64,000 nucleotides of DNA from Pyropia yezoensis (GCA_009829735.1 CM020618.1:36556894-36620893); one strand, 5' to 3'; positions 33,187 to 44,976 are shown, counted from the stretch's first letter. Notes: generated by a model not told the origin, from the letters alone. Numbers and translations are program-made.

Positions 33187-34245
33187 GGCGGCAGGCGCCA
33201 GCGTTGCCGAAAACCTCGACGGCGGGGTGTGCGGCCGCCTGAGCTCTCGTTTGTTTTTTTTCCTTTCTTCCGCGCGTCCCTGCAGCAGACGCGGTGTACA
33301 TACCCCTTAGGAGCGGCGCACCGGCTCTGGTGTGTGTACAGTTGTTGATCGCATGGGGAGTGAGTGGGGTGGGCGGCGCTACCGTGGTGCTCTCTAGCGC
33401 CGCCGTGCCTTTCCATCCATTTCTCATCTGTAGGGGCGGGCGGGTGGAGTGTGAGCTGCGTGCGTGGATGCACGCGTGTGTGGTCTCTTATGTCTTGTGT
33501 TTGTTCCCCTTTGTACGACGCGTCCCGGTACCTGGGTCAAGTACGGCTTGGGTGGCGGGGGTCGTGCCGTTGCGGCCCCCATTTTCACCCAGCGTTGGGT
33601 TTTTTTTTTTTTTTAACAGCGCCCGGTGGGCGCCTCCGCTCCCCCGATAGCGGACACGCCACCGACGGCATCGTTGCGCGAGGCCAGGGGGGGCGGGGGT
33701 TGCCGACAGACAGCCGTCACGGCAGCCGACTGCGGCCGCCGTCCGTGCACTGCGGCGTCGGCGAGTACCGCCGCCCGTCTTGGGCGCACCGGCCAGCACA
33801 TCCGCCGCTCATCGTCTCCGACCCCGGGCCGCTCGCCGTCGCCAACCCCCTGCGCCGCCGTCACGCGCGTCACTTGGCCAGTTGAGGAGCGCCGTGGCAA
33901 CGGTGGCAGACGCGTGCGCCTCCGTAGATACTGCCCCTGCATAAATGCGAAGCCCACCGTACGTCTCCAGAGGCACAACCCCGACGCATCGACGGGTGCG
34001 TCCTAAATTCCAAACTTCGTTGCGGGTCGAGCCCAAGTTTGTTACCGAAAACTCCGCGCGGAACACCACGCTCTCGACAGGGTGGTGCTTTGTTGGGATC
34101 ACTCCCACCCCCTCCCCCCAGACCCCAACCATCGGCGCCGACGTTGACAGCCCCCGTCCATAGCGACCCGCCCTCCCCCTCACTTGCGCATCGTACACGC
34201 ACGCCGTGGCGCCGGCCTCCCCCCCCCCCCCCCCCCCCAACTACC
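33187..34245. other. Spacer between the helicase and NudC genes
   Basis: Holds a T run (33,599-33,614) and, just before the NudC start, a C run of about 18 (34,220-34,238). No separate gene recognised. Confidence 0.5.
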
Positions 34246-35085
34246 ATGGCCGACGACGATGGCGGCGGCTCGTCCAAGCTGGGTACGTTGGTCCCCGCCC
34301 GCCGTCCCCCACGTGTCGTTGGGGAGGCGCTGCGGAGCGTGTCGCGGCGGCCGCCGTCGTCGGCCCCGCGGTGTCGTGGCGGCCCTCGCCCCTCCTCCCC
34401 TTCGTCCTTTGGGTGATAGCCCCTGTGCCTGGCGCTCTGTGTGGGCACGCCACCTTTGCGTGGTCGAGAGTGGTGTATCTGACATGGTTTTCCCGCCCCG
34501 CTGCGCTGCTGGTTGTGCTGTGCTGGTCGACTTTCATGGACTCCCCCCTTCTCCCCTCTCCCCCCCCCATCAGCCCCCTCTACTGGCAACGGCTCCAAGA
34601 CAGACCGTTACTCATGGACGCAGACGCTGGCAGACATTACTCTCTCCATCCCCCTGCCGCCCGGCACCCGCGGGCGGGACGTGCGGGTCACCTTTGGCGC
34701 CACCACCCTGCGCGTCACCGTCACTGGCCGGGACACGCCCCTCCTGGACGACCCCCTTCACGCGCCTGTCAAGGCGGAGGATGGCATGTGGCAGGTGGAC
34801 GCCGACGCGGGCACCCTCGAGGTGTACCTGGAAAAGGTGGACGGCGCCTCCTGGTGGCCCCGCGCGGTCGTGGGGGAGCCCGAGGTGGATCTCGGGCGGG
34901 TGGCGCCCGAGAACTCCAAGCTCAGTGACCTCGACGGTGAGACGCGGGCGCTCGTCGAGAAGATGATGGTGGACCAGCGCCGCCGCGCGGCGGGGCTCCC
35001 CACCACGGACCAGCAGGCGGCGGCAGCAGCGGCTGCCAAGATGGGCCTGAAATTGGACGGGGGGAGCGGGGCGCCTGGCGTGTGA
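34246..35085 (+). CDS. NudC-like CS-domain cochaperone (two exons)
   Basis: NudC proteins are HSP90-linked cochaperones involved in dynein-based transport and protein folding. Exon 1 is 34,246-34,282 (MADDDGGGSSKL plus one base), the intron is 34,283-34,573 (GTACGT start, CCCATCAG end, 291 nt), and exon 2 is 34,574-35,085. The phases fit exactly, giving 182 aa. A CS (p23-like) domain covers about residues 20-105: YSWTQTLADI, then LRVTVTG, then LEVYLEKVDGASWWPRAV. The family signature PENSKLSDLDGETR, then VEKMMVDQRR and GLPTTD, follows. Plant and animal NudC proteins are 290-330 aa with an N-terminal coiled coil. That part is missing here, as in short NudC-like proteins. Start ATG directly follows a long C run. 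Confidence 0.9.
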
Positions 35086-36331
35086 GCCACGCCGCGCGCC
35101 ACCCGCCACCCGCCTCTGCTGCACCCTAAGCGCCCGGTTCGTCCAGACAAGTACCCTGTGGCTGTGTGTTTTCTTTGCTCCTCCCCCTCATTCTTTCTTC
35201 TTTTTTTTTTCCGCCTGCCTTGCCCCCGCCTCCAGCGCCACCGGCGCCTACCCGCCCCACCTCGCACAGCCGCTGGGACGACGGCTTGCTCTCTGCTTTG
35301 TGCTGTTAACTCCCGAGGTGGCACAAACTCCCTGTCCCTGCTGAACGGAAGGACCCCCACAGCGGAGCAGCGGGAGGACCAGGACAAGACGCGGACCACG
35401 CGCGCAACCCACCGTCCAGCCCCCTCCCACCCCCTACTAGTCCCCCCCGCCCCCTCAAACCCCCAGTGCCTTGCACCTAGGCCTGCGCGACGGGACATTG
35501 ACCACCTTGCCACAGCCACAGCTCGGAACGTCCACCATCCTTGCCACCGTCGCCGCCGTCTCTGCTGCCACAGCCGCAGCCACCACCGCCGCTGCCGCCG
35601 CCGCGACTGCCGCTGGGGACTGCGCCCCGCCCGGTGCCGGCCAGGCCGCAATATGGCCCTGGCTAGCGGCGCCGCGGTCGACAATGCGGGGGCAGAGGAG
35701 CCCCCCTCCTCCATCCGGCTCGCGCACCGTCCCCCCCTCCTAGCACCTGCCAGTGCAGCGTGGTCGGAGAAGGGAGGGTGTGGGGGGGGCGACTGCTGCG
35801 CGGACGCGGTCCACCACCGCTGCCCTGGCTATAGCCGCACCCGAGCGGCCGCACTGGCGCATCGTGCCCATGCCGCGAGCGGAAGGAATAAAAACTGGCC
35901 TCCCCCCCCCCAGGTACCGCTCTCGCCTGCAAAGAGGGGGGGCGTGCGACGCCGAACAGCTACGTTCGGCCACCGTCACAGACAAAAAGACATTGGCGCC
36001 GGCCACACCTCACGTGTTGTAACCCTGGTCGGCCAACCGCCGCGCCGCCGCCGCGCTGCCGCGACGCCGCGCCACCGCCAGCACCTCCGGCCAGCCTCAC
36101 TGCAGGCGGCGGCAGTCTCAACCCTTGTGGCCGCCGCCACCCTTTGCGCGTCCAGCCCGGCCACCAGCGCGGTCCTTCTGGCCGCCCCCCCCCCCCCCCC
36201 CCCCCCTCCCCCTCCCCCTCTCGCCCCCTCACCGTGCGCGCCCACCGTGCCCCCCCCGCGCCCCCCCCCTCCACCCCCTTCCGCCCCGGCCGACGCCACA
36301 GCCGCGGTCGCTCTGCCCGCCCCGCACTTAC
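35086..36331 (-). other. Convergent spacer; probably holds the bZIP gene's downstream intron and last exon
   Basis: On the minus strand a perfect donor GTAAGT begins at 36,331. A candidate acceptor CTTTGCAG lies on the same strand at about 35,935. I could not decide the reading frame of the last exon. NudC 3' UTR occupies the left part. Confidence 0.35.
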
Positions 36332-38701
36332 AAGCCGCCACCACCCGCCGAAGACGCGCCACTTCCGCCTCGGCCGCCATCGCCCGCGTGGTCAGGGCGG
36401 TGACGCGCGCCTTGGCCGCGTCGCGACTCTTTTTCGCCGCCTCACGGTTGCGCCGCGCCCGTGCGGCGGCCTCGTCCAGGGCAGGCGCCACCGACGGGGG
36501 GGGAAAGCCCCCGGGCGGGGCGGGCGCGAGGGTGGGCGCCCGCCGGGGGGGGGCGGTGGGGCCGCCCGCCGCCACGACGCCAGCGGTGCCCGCGGACACA
36601 ACGGGCAGGGGGGCCGGAGGGGGGCGCCCGCCCGCCGCGGACGCGGTGGCAGCCGCGACCGCAGCAGCGGCCGCCGTGGTCGCGGCGGCGCCCACCATGG
36701 GCACGCCCGCGGTGACGGGGGGGGACACGCCCGTCCCGAGAGGGTGCCCACCGGTCGCCGCCGCCACCCCACCACCGGCAATGGCGCCCCCACCACCACC
36801 ACCAGCGGCACCGCCGTCGCCGCCGCCGCCGCCACCCCCACCAGGCCCACCAGCCAATCGCGAAGACTGCGGGGTCAAGCCACGCCCCCCCCCCCCCCCC
36901 GTCTCGCCCCGCCCCCCTGGCATCTGTCGTCCATGCCCCTCTGCCGGCGGAGTCGGCGGGGAAAGCGTTGAAGAGGATGGCAGCGACGGAAGGATGTCGC
37001 CCGGGCCAATGGTGCCCCCAGCAGAAGCGGCGGGGGGAGGCGCCGCCAGTGGCGGCCGCCCCCCGCCAGGCAGCGGCCCCGCCAGCGGAAGCCGCCCCAT
37101 CGGCTGGCCCAGCCCCGTGGGGCCCGAGCCACCGCCGCCGCTGCCGCCGCTGCCGCCAACCGCCGCCAGCCGGGGCGCGCCACCGTAAGACCCCACTGGC
37201 AGAGCACGGCCGCCCAGCATGCCGCTTGGGTGGCTGCCGCCGCCAGGAGCAACAGCGCCTGCGCCGCCGGCGGACCCCCCAGAAGCGACCCCCCCCCCCC
37301 TCCGCCGCCCCCACCAACGGGGGTCAGACGACCCAGCGGCCCGGGCAGCAGCGGCTGTCGGCCAGGTACGCTCCCATACGCGGGCGCCGGCCCAGAGACG
37401 GGCGTGTACGCACTACGGGGGGGGAAGACGTTGCCTGGAGGCGGGCCGCTGAGCGCACCCACGCCCGAGTTAAGAGGCGGCGCGCCCAGCCCGTTCTGCG
37501 GAGGGCTGTACCCACCCGCCCGACGCGGGCGACGGGGGGGGTGCCCCGCCGTGGGGGCACCGGTAGCGGTAGCGGCGGCGACCCCGCTCCCCCCGACCGC
37601 GCCGCCTCCTCCTCCACCTCCCCCAACCCCTCCGGCAGCCAAGCCCCCACCCCCACCCCCTCCACCCCATGCGTCTAGCAGTGGCACAGACGGTGACGCC
37701 GGGGACAGTGGCCGGAGGGGGTCCCCACCCCCCCCCCCGCCCGCTCCCATGCCAAAAGGCCGCGCGCCTGGCGGGGGCAGCGCCGCTCGCGAGCGCCCCC
37801 CTCCCCCCAACCCGCCCACCGAAAACAGGTGCGCCGGCGGAGGTAGCTTTGGCCGCCCCTCCCCCCTCGATGCGCCGCTGCCGCCGCTGAGTGACGGCAG
37901 CACAAGCCGCGGGCTGGGGGTGGTGCTCCCACCACCGCCACCGCCCAAAGGCGCCATGCCTATCCCGGGCGACCACCCCGGCGTCCACGCCGGGGGGCCG
38001 ACGCCGCCCCCACCGCCGCCCTCACCGCCGCCCCCACCGCCACCCCCACCACCACCACCCCCGCCGCCGCCGTTGCCACCACCCACGGCGCTCGTCGTGG
38101 GCGCGCCAGTGACGGCCCCCCCCACCCCCCCCCCGCCACCAGTCTGATGCCACCCCCGCAGCGGCGCCACATCCACATGGTTGCCATCCCGCGCGCGCTT
38201 GCGCGGCGGGCTATTCCCCGCCGCCGCGAGCGGCGGCAGCGCCCGCAGGCCAACACCACCGCCTACCCCAGAGGCGGCACCACCGCCGCCGCGGTCGGAA
38301 GGGGGACCACCACCGGCGGCTCCACCACCAGCGGTGCCCCCCCTGCCACCCTCGCCGCCTATCTTGCCAGCCCCGCCGCCACCGCCACCGCCAGCCCCGC
38401 CGCCAGCCCCTCCGCCGTCCGCAGCCCCCCCGGTGACCACCACCGCCGCCGCCGCGGCGACCGACTCGAGCGTCCCCGGCGACGGCATCAACACCGTTGG
38501 GGTAGACGTCCACAGCCCAGGGCTCGCAGGGGTGGGGCCGCCCAGGAGTCCCCCGCCACCACCGCCGACGCCGCCGCCGCCGCCCCCCCCCCCATGAAGG
38601 GCAGTCTGCCGTAGATTGGTGAGGGGAAGGGGAGCGAGGCCGCCACGGCGACGGCCGGCCGAGGGGGGAGGCACGGGGGCCGGGGGACCCCCGCCGTTCA
38701 T
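36332..38701 (-). CDS. bZIP transcription factor (3' exon unresolved, one apparent homopolymer frame change)
   Basis: Near the low-coordinate end the frame encodes a bZIP domain: basic region NREAAKKSR (N-x7-R), then exactly ten residues on the first zipper Leu, with later heptad positions Ala and Leu (RARR..., ...EVARLRRVVAAC). The zipper is short in this exon, and the exon ends at a GTAAGT donor at 36,331, so it likely continues downstream. Upstream lie some 700 residues of Gly/Pro/Ser-rich disordered sequence with a possible nuclear signal (PPRKRARDGN). The frame in use changes at a run of 12 C (37,289-37,300). Both frames read naturally up to that run, so a consensus length error is likely, with a real frameshift or small intron as alternatives. 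The ATG at 38,701 lies four bases after CCCATCAG, a likely 3' splice site. Confidence 0.75.
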
Positions 38702-39158
38702 GGGGCTGATGGGGGGAGAGGTAGCAGTCTGGAAAGGAGGGGGGGGTGAGGATGAAGGGACCGCCAGAGGAGAGTGGCTGGGAAGCGACTAGCGGTAGAG
38801 GGCAGCCGATGGGGCGAAATGGGCGGGAAACCCCCCGGCCCTCGGCAGGGACGACCGACGGAACAGCCGCAGCCACGTACCTCTTCCACCACCAGCCGGC
38901 TGGCAAAGAGATGGGTGGCCACGGGCGCCACCACCAGCCGTGGCAGGGGGACGAAGCGCGCCCGGCGGCGGCCGGCACGCTCTCCAACGGCACGACCGGG
39001 GCGGGCCGCCCGACGAGGCAAGAGGCGGCGACGGGGGGACGATGGCGCAGACGGGGACACGGCCGGCCGGCGCGCGCCGCGGCGCGACGCGCCCGCACCC
39101 GCGCGCGAGCCGGCCGCCCTGCCGCCCCGCGACCCCGCCCGCGGACGCGGCGGCGGCG

Positions 39159-39189
<31 letters not shown>

Positions 39190-39393
39190 TGGTGACGGCG
39201 GCCGCGGCGGGGACGACGGGGGTGGCCGGGGGGGGGGTGGCTGCCGCGCAGTTGCCAGCTGGCAGACACCGGCGCGCGCGCGCGACGCGGCCGGCGGGGC
39301 GGCAACGCGCCCGCGCGGGCCCCCGCGGGGGCGAGCGGGGAATCTATGCCACGTGGCTGAGCCCCCCACCAAATGGATCGCAGGCTGAAAGCA
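38702..39393 (-). other. 5' flank of the bZIP gene with a probable leader intron
   Basis: On the minus strand, GAG|GTACGT at 38,880 and CCCATCAG ending at 38,706 delimit a possible 175-nt intron with a pyrimidine tract. The exon upstream has no convincing coding frame, so it may be 5' UTR. Confidence 0.4.
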
Positions 39394-40217
39394 GCGCAGC
39401 GGGTCTTAAACCCTGTCCCTTACAGATGGCCGATTTGACGTGCAACGGCGTGCGAGGCCCGTTGCACGTGCACTGCAATGTGGCCCCAAGGGCCCAAGAA
39501 TGTCCTTTTCCGCGTTTATGCACTGCACGTTTGCCCCGCTACGGCCCCCCCCAGAAGGGGAACCGCCGGCGAGACCCCATTTTTTTTGAGGAGCATGAGA
39601 ACGACCTTGTTGAGGTGTGCGTGAAGAGCGTTTTTCGCGCCAGCGCTTCCTTCGCCAATTGTCGCCTTTTGTCATCTGGAGCATGTCGTGAAAAACGTGC
39701 AATCGTGCATACATGGTTGCACAATTCGCGGCGACACGCCGCATAGAAACGGAAAACGTGTTTGCAATATACACCCCCCTGCACCAGATCCCGTGCAATC
39801 AAGCACGACCATGCATCGCATATGCTTGCAGACCTGTGCAAAAGCTCATGTTCTTTACAACGACGTGCTTCTTGAGAGCAGCCCGCGCGCCCCATCTGCA
39901 GTGCGTACTTAGTGGCATGCCTCTGCACGCCAGTGCAGCCGAGCGACTTTCTTTTTCCCGAGTTGAGCGATCTTCAGTGCATGCTATGTGCACGAACGTG
40001 CACGCTGGGTGCAGGCGTCATGCAGCGTCCGCCACGCGCCTGCAGCATTGTTCGGTGCAAAATGCAGTGAATTGTGCACGTGAACAGGGGAAAACTTGCA
40101 CCATTGCACAAATTTGGGCCCCTTGCACACCCTTGCTCGGCCGTGCCAGCACGTGTTTACACGCCCAAACACGAAAAATCGCCTCGCGTAAGGGACAGGG
40201 TTTAAGACCCACTGCGC
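39394..40217. mobile_element. Non-autonomous DNA transposon, 30-bp inverted ends, TGCA-rich interior
   Basis: The left end GCGCAGCGGGTCTTAAACCC (39,394 onward, 30 bp to 39,423) is repeated in inverted form at 40,188-40,217 with one mismatch, and weaker inverted similarity continues inward (GCGATTT). The interior of about 760 bases holds a high density of TGCA and GTGCA motifs on both strands, which recalls the subterminal transposase-binding repeats of hAT or CACTA elements. No transposase is encoded. No target duplication could be fixed. Confidence 0.8.
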
Positions 40218-40374
40218 AGGTGGGGATAGCAAGCGCACACGCGCCGCCTGCAGAGCACCCCCCCCTCCCATTGTAAAGTGGGAGGGTGGGCTGCCGCTCC
40301 GCGTGCCGACATGTGAGGTGGAAACCACAGCCTTCGGAATACAGGTCATGACCCGGTTGTACGCGTCCCAGTTA

Positions 40375-40825
40375 TTGCAGTTCTCCCAATTTTGTCCCAT
40401 GTGGACAAGAGCAAGAGCAAATTGTGTTTGACCAATGATATGACTCAGATGCTGCCTCTCTGGCCAATGTCTGCTCTGCATGAGGGTCCGTTGTTGTACG
40501 AACAGTGTGATCGGGGGTTCTCTCGGGATTTCTGAACACTTCGAGGGCAGAACAAGCACCGGCTGAGCGCTTCGGACTGTTCTTGACAGAAATGACCTGA
40601 GATAAAGGGCCAACCGGCGAGATCCGATGAAAAAACAAGAGAGTTTTGACCAACCAGAGTTCGTTGCGAAAGCAGTTGTGGCCATAGTCAATCATCAGGT
40701 TCTTCCGACAGACGTGTTGCAGCACGGCATTGGTAAGCCCTCTGCTGCGAGCATGCGATTGGCCCTTGCCCTTGCACACTTGCTCTTGCTCTTGTCAACA
40801 TGGGACAAAATTCGGAAACCTGCAA
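40375..40825 (+). mobile_element. MITE-like non-autonomous DNA transposon, copy 2 (451 bp)
   Basis: Same family as 13,671-14,122. Here the terminal inverted repeats are better preserved: over about 50 bp (CAATTTTGTCCCATG, then GACAAGAGCAAGAGCAA) only a few positions differ between the two ends. TA flanks both ends. A third, weaker match to the terminal block (ACAAAATTGGGG) at about 40,955 may be a relic of another copy. Confidence 0.88.
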
Positions 40826-41421
40826 TATATAGCACTCTGCTATATAACTGGAAGCATCGCAACCGTCCGTCGCCATTGATTCGATCGCTACTCCATACGA
40901 TCGTTCAGACACTCTCCAATCCAATGGAACGGAATTACCAACACAGCACAAGGGCACAAAATTGGGGATTGTAGCATCCCTGGCCCTGACTTGGCGTCGA
41001 CCCGGGATGGCTACCAAGGGACACCAGGTGCCAGGACACGCCCGCCGTGTGGGGATGGTTGGCGGCCGTGGCCCACGCCTAGTTAAGGTGTGCAGCCTGG
41101 GTATCTTTACACCAGCCTTTTCAAAGAAACGTGCAGCCCTGTGAGTGGCTAAGAACAAAATTGGGGGTTTTTCATGACCCCAATTTTCACCCCACGCCAC
41201 AGAGGCCGAGAGGGACGGTCTTGCGCGGCCCCGGTGACGCGGCCACCCGGATCTTGCGCTTCAGTGCGTCCCCCCATTGTGCGTCTACCCCACCCATTGA
41301 GCGACATTTCCACCCCTTCCCCCCCTCCACCACTCCGCCCGATTTCCTCCCTTCACCACGCCGTCCGATTTCCCCCCTCCTCCACTCCACATCCCCCCTC
41401 CTGTTTCTTAGACACTTCAAG
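40826..41421. other. 5' flank of the truncated host gene, with a hairpin
   Basis: A perfect 10-bp stem (AAAATTGGGG, 41,157-41,166, with its complement 41,178-41,187; 11-nt loop) lies in it. The last 130 bases before 41,422 are C/T-rich, like the leaders of the other host genes. Confidence 0.5.
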
Positions 41422-42234
41422 ATGGGAGAGCCAAGTGGTGATTCGCTAAGGTGAATTCGCATCTCGTTGTTTGCTCAGATGATCCTCACTTTGGCGGGTG
41501 GGTGCCCGTCTCCTTACTGGCAGGCGGTCTTGGGCGGAGAGGTGCACCACTGTCTGGACTGGTGCTGACTGGCGCATTCGTTTCTTGCCTGTTCTTCTTG
41601 CTTTTCTGTGTATGTAGCTTGACTGCGTCGGAGATAGTAAAAACTTTCTCTGGCAAAGTGCTTGAGTTCATTTGCTCCCCTTGCGGTGTACTGCTTTTCA
41701 AGCAAGGTTCGGCCCTCCAAGCTTGGCGTACAGGCAACCAAGAAAACCCGCCGACAGCCACAACCACCGCTGTGGCAGCACTGCGCGTCACGCCGTTCAA
41801 TCAAAGCCTAAGGGTTGACGGCAGTGGGCTGCCTAAAGGGGTGTGCGAAAGATGCTACCGCTCGGCCAGGCGGCCCCCTCTCCCCGTACCCCCCTCCCAG
41901 GCAAGTTCTCACATCTCCGCCGTGGGCTTGCCCTTCCCTATCCCACCCTCGCCTCTCTCCCGAGCCGCTCCCTGCCTACCGTGTCAACCTCTATTTAACC
42001 CCCTGGAGGAACGGGCGGCCACCGCTGAGCGCCTGCGCGCGCGGGCGCACGCGCGGATCAGAGCCCTCAGCGAAATGCTCGCAACCGCGCGTGCCGCGTC
42101 ACCTCCCTCGTTGCATCAGCAAAATGCCTTGGCGGTGGGCGAGAGCGGCAACAATGAGTCCCTTCCGGTTGCCGAATGTCGTCGAAAATTACGTGCGGGG
42201 AAGTATTGGAGCGAGGAAGATCACTGTGGCAAAA
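41422..42234 (+). CDS. Unidentified host gene, cut by retroelement insertion
   Basis: The ATG at 41,422 follows a long C/T-rich leader. Exon 1 (41,422-41,450, MGEPSGDSL plus two bases) ends at GTGAAT. A strong pyrimidine tract ends in TATGTAG at 41,617, and exon 2 starts at 41,618 in matching phase and stays open to the LTR border. The product is not recognised. Visible are two CxxC pairs (CSPC and CERC) about 70 residues apart, a Pro-rich stretch, and an Ala/Arg/Glu helix (about 42,005-42,090). A further intron within the Pro-rich part is possible. The LTR of the outer Ty3/gypsy copy begins at 42,235, so the gene is truncated here; its continuation, if any, lies beyond the window's right edge. 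Could alternatively be a transposon ORF. Confidence 0.4.
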
Positions 42235-42693
42235 ACCACATGCACACACGGCACCCAAGTTGGGGCGGTGTGCAAGGGCTGCCTCCCGTGTCGGGGGAAC
42301 CGGAAGAAGTGCAAGTCGCACACACTCTGTCCCTGTTGTGGGGCAAACCCCCCACGGACAAACAAGAGGATGGTGTGTGGTCCAACAGTTTCTTGGTCGG
42401 GACGGGGACGCAGGGCCAAGCCCCGCTGTCCCTCCCCTTATCCCCCCAGGGTCCACTCAGAATCTCGCCACTCAGAATCTCCCACCCCAGCACCTGCCCA
42501 CCGGGCCACACGAAAATTCAAGACGATAAATGCAGAAAAACCTCAAATCCAAGTTGGATTTACTACTAAGCTAACTATCCCAAACTTAGGGAATATGGAC
42601 CCAAATGCAGGGGGAGGAACGGATCAGGCTAGTGGCCTGCCGCCCCTTGCATGGCACGTATTGCCCCCCTACCTGGGGGTCAATACTGCCACA
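42235..42693 (-). repeat. 3' LTR of the outer copy
   Basis: On the plus strand it runs from TGTGGCAAAAACC to AATACTGCCACA, so it begins TG and ends CA in either direction. It is homologous to the LTRs at 49,353, 54,051 (partial) and 62,896 but has diverged. A polypurine tract (minus strand) flanks it at 42,694-42,706. Confidence 0.93.
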
Positions 42694-43032
42694 CTCCCCT
42701 CTCCTCAGTTCCGACCGACCCGGTCGGCCCTGTGAGGGGGTGCGTAAACGCACGTCTCGGCGTTGGGGGCGCGACTTGCTGTCCCCCCCTTGAGTACGTA
42801 ACGCGGATGTGGAGGCGGTCACGTTGACCGCCCCTCTCCTCAAGCTTGCCCACTCGGCAGCTTGCTCTCCTCAGTTCACACTTCACCATCACCACCACCT
42901 CCCCTTCACCTTCCACTGGGCCGCCCCACGCTGGGGAGGCCACCTGTATACCCACGATCCGAGTCCCCCTCAACTCGAGGCGGGTCTCGTGCCGCGATAG
43001 CCAGAGCGTCTCTCCCCAACTTGGGGAGGGCC

Positions 43033-44976
43033 ATGGCGACCCCGGGAGTGGAGACGGACTCTCTAGATGAGCGTATGGAGGACACCACCTACGGTGCAGC
43101 ACCCGCCGGGACTTCCGGCGGGGGCTCCGCGATCGCTTCGGGGGATGGGACTCCCGCTTCAGCCGGCTTTGGGTTGACGGCGGGGTCTCCCCCGGAGGCG
43201 GGACAAGTTGTCCCGCGTGAGGCCTTGGGGCGGTGGTTTTACCCCGCTTGGCCTCTCTATGAGGAGGGGTTGACTGTTCTTCGCAGTGGCCGACTTGGCG
43301 CAGCGATGGGTCGGGTATGGGACCGCCTACGGGAGAAGTATCCCCGTAGGGTCGGGTTCCCTGCCGGCTTCAGGACGGACCAGTTTGCCTTCCTGGACGA
43401 TGAGGAGGTTGAGGACGTTCAGCGTGCCAAGGCCATGGTGGACCGCGGGGGAACTATCCCGGGTCCCGGCGACTTGCCGACCTTTACTTGGGACGCGGTG
43501 GCAACTCGCCCCCCGTACATCCACGAGGCCGATCCGCACACTCATCACTTTGATGTGCGGATGGAGAAAGACTTCCGGCGAGGTCCCTACTTGGTGACCT
43601 CGGCTCAACTTGAGTTTCCTTAACAGTCTGCTGCCAGTAAGGAGCAGTACTATCCGAAGAAGCCCGAGTGGTGGCCTCAAGTTGAGGTCCCCTACGGGTT
43701 CCCGGCGTTGTTGCCACGGTTGCTTGACCACTTCGGCTCCGTCATGTTGACGGCTGCCCCTGATCACCTGGTGTGGGCCATGTTGGCCACCCAGTGGCTC
43801 CTCGAGGTCATGTCGACCTGGGTGTCCTGTGTTCAGCGGCGGGGGATGCTCTGGCATCTCCCCCTCCGGCTCATCCAAGGTTTGGAACAGCTCACCCCTC
43901 AGCTAGTTGCTGAAGGGTGCTCATCAGGACAACTCACTCTACTTGAGGAGATGCTCCGGCTCCATAAGTTCATCCAGTGGGAGAGCATTGAGCACAAGTT
44001 GCGCCGCCCCACTCGTGGGCCCAAGGACGACGGCGTACTTCGCCAGTTCGTGTGGGTCGCTCGTGAACTTCACGACGGCCGTGTGGTCCTACGAGAGGGG
44101 TTGGGCATCGGGGACTACCCGTATGCCCCGGGGGTGGATCGCCACACTGCGCCACCCCCGGACAAGCCCATAGTTATGGCTGTGCCCTCATATGATGACC
44201 ATATTACTCAACCTACTGCGGGGGCCCCAAGTCGGGGTCGCAGTTATACCCGGGTACCGCCACCTCGTCGTGCCCCTCCGCTTCCTCCTGTTCCTTTCCA
44301 GCCTCACGGGAACATTCCGATCAGCGTGGCCGTGGAGTCATCCACCCCGGTGTCCCCCAACTTGGGGGCCACCCTCCTGACGGTATACCCCAAGTTGGTG
44401 TTACCGCCCACGCCTCTAACCTCAGAGATGATGATCACCACGTTGGTGCGCACCATTACCTGGTTGGCCGCGTCGACCGCAACCCTCCAAAGTTCCGAGA
44501 CTCCTCAACTTGAGGAGCGCGTTCGTACTGCAGTGGCGACCGCGAGTTGCGAGTCGGTGGCGGAGTTTATGACAGCCGAGTTGGCTCGTATTGGGGCTAT
44601 TATGCCCCAGCCAGCCCCACTTGGGCGTGGCAAGCGTCGCGCGAGCCGGGCATACTCGCCTCCTCGCCGTCGTCGCCGACACTCGCGGCGCTCTCCCTCC
44701 GTGTCGGAAGACGAGTTGTCTTACTCCGTTTCGGAGTCCTCTACCCCGTCGGAGACGGAGTCTGTTCAGCGTCTGCGTCGCAAACTTGCGCGCAAGACCA
44801 GGCAGAAGAGTGGCCACGGTCGGCGCCACTTGCGCGACCGTGAGGGACGCGACGGTTCCGACTTGGAGCCGCCGCCCCTTCCAACGAGTAGAGACCGTTA
44901 TCGGCGTGGGTCTCGCCGCTCGCCTCCACGTGAGGGCGAGGGCCGTGGAGTGGGAGAGTCTAGCATGCGTGCCTAG
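43033..44976 (+). pseudogene. Antisense ORF of the outer copy
   Basis: Same gene as the antisense ORF at 54,795-56,738, very similar throughout, with about one break. It lies between pol and the 3' LTR and reads against them. It keeps the N-terminal disordered part, the central helical part and the Arg/Ser-rich C-terminal tail. See the inner copy for description. Confidence 0.85.

Noticed and set aside
35158-37188. 676-codon plus-strand open frame
   Set aside because: It lies opposite the bZIP gene and is a Pro/Ala mirror of its Gly-rich coding sequence; no domain is visible in this direction.
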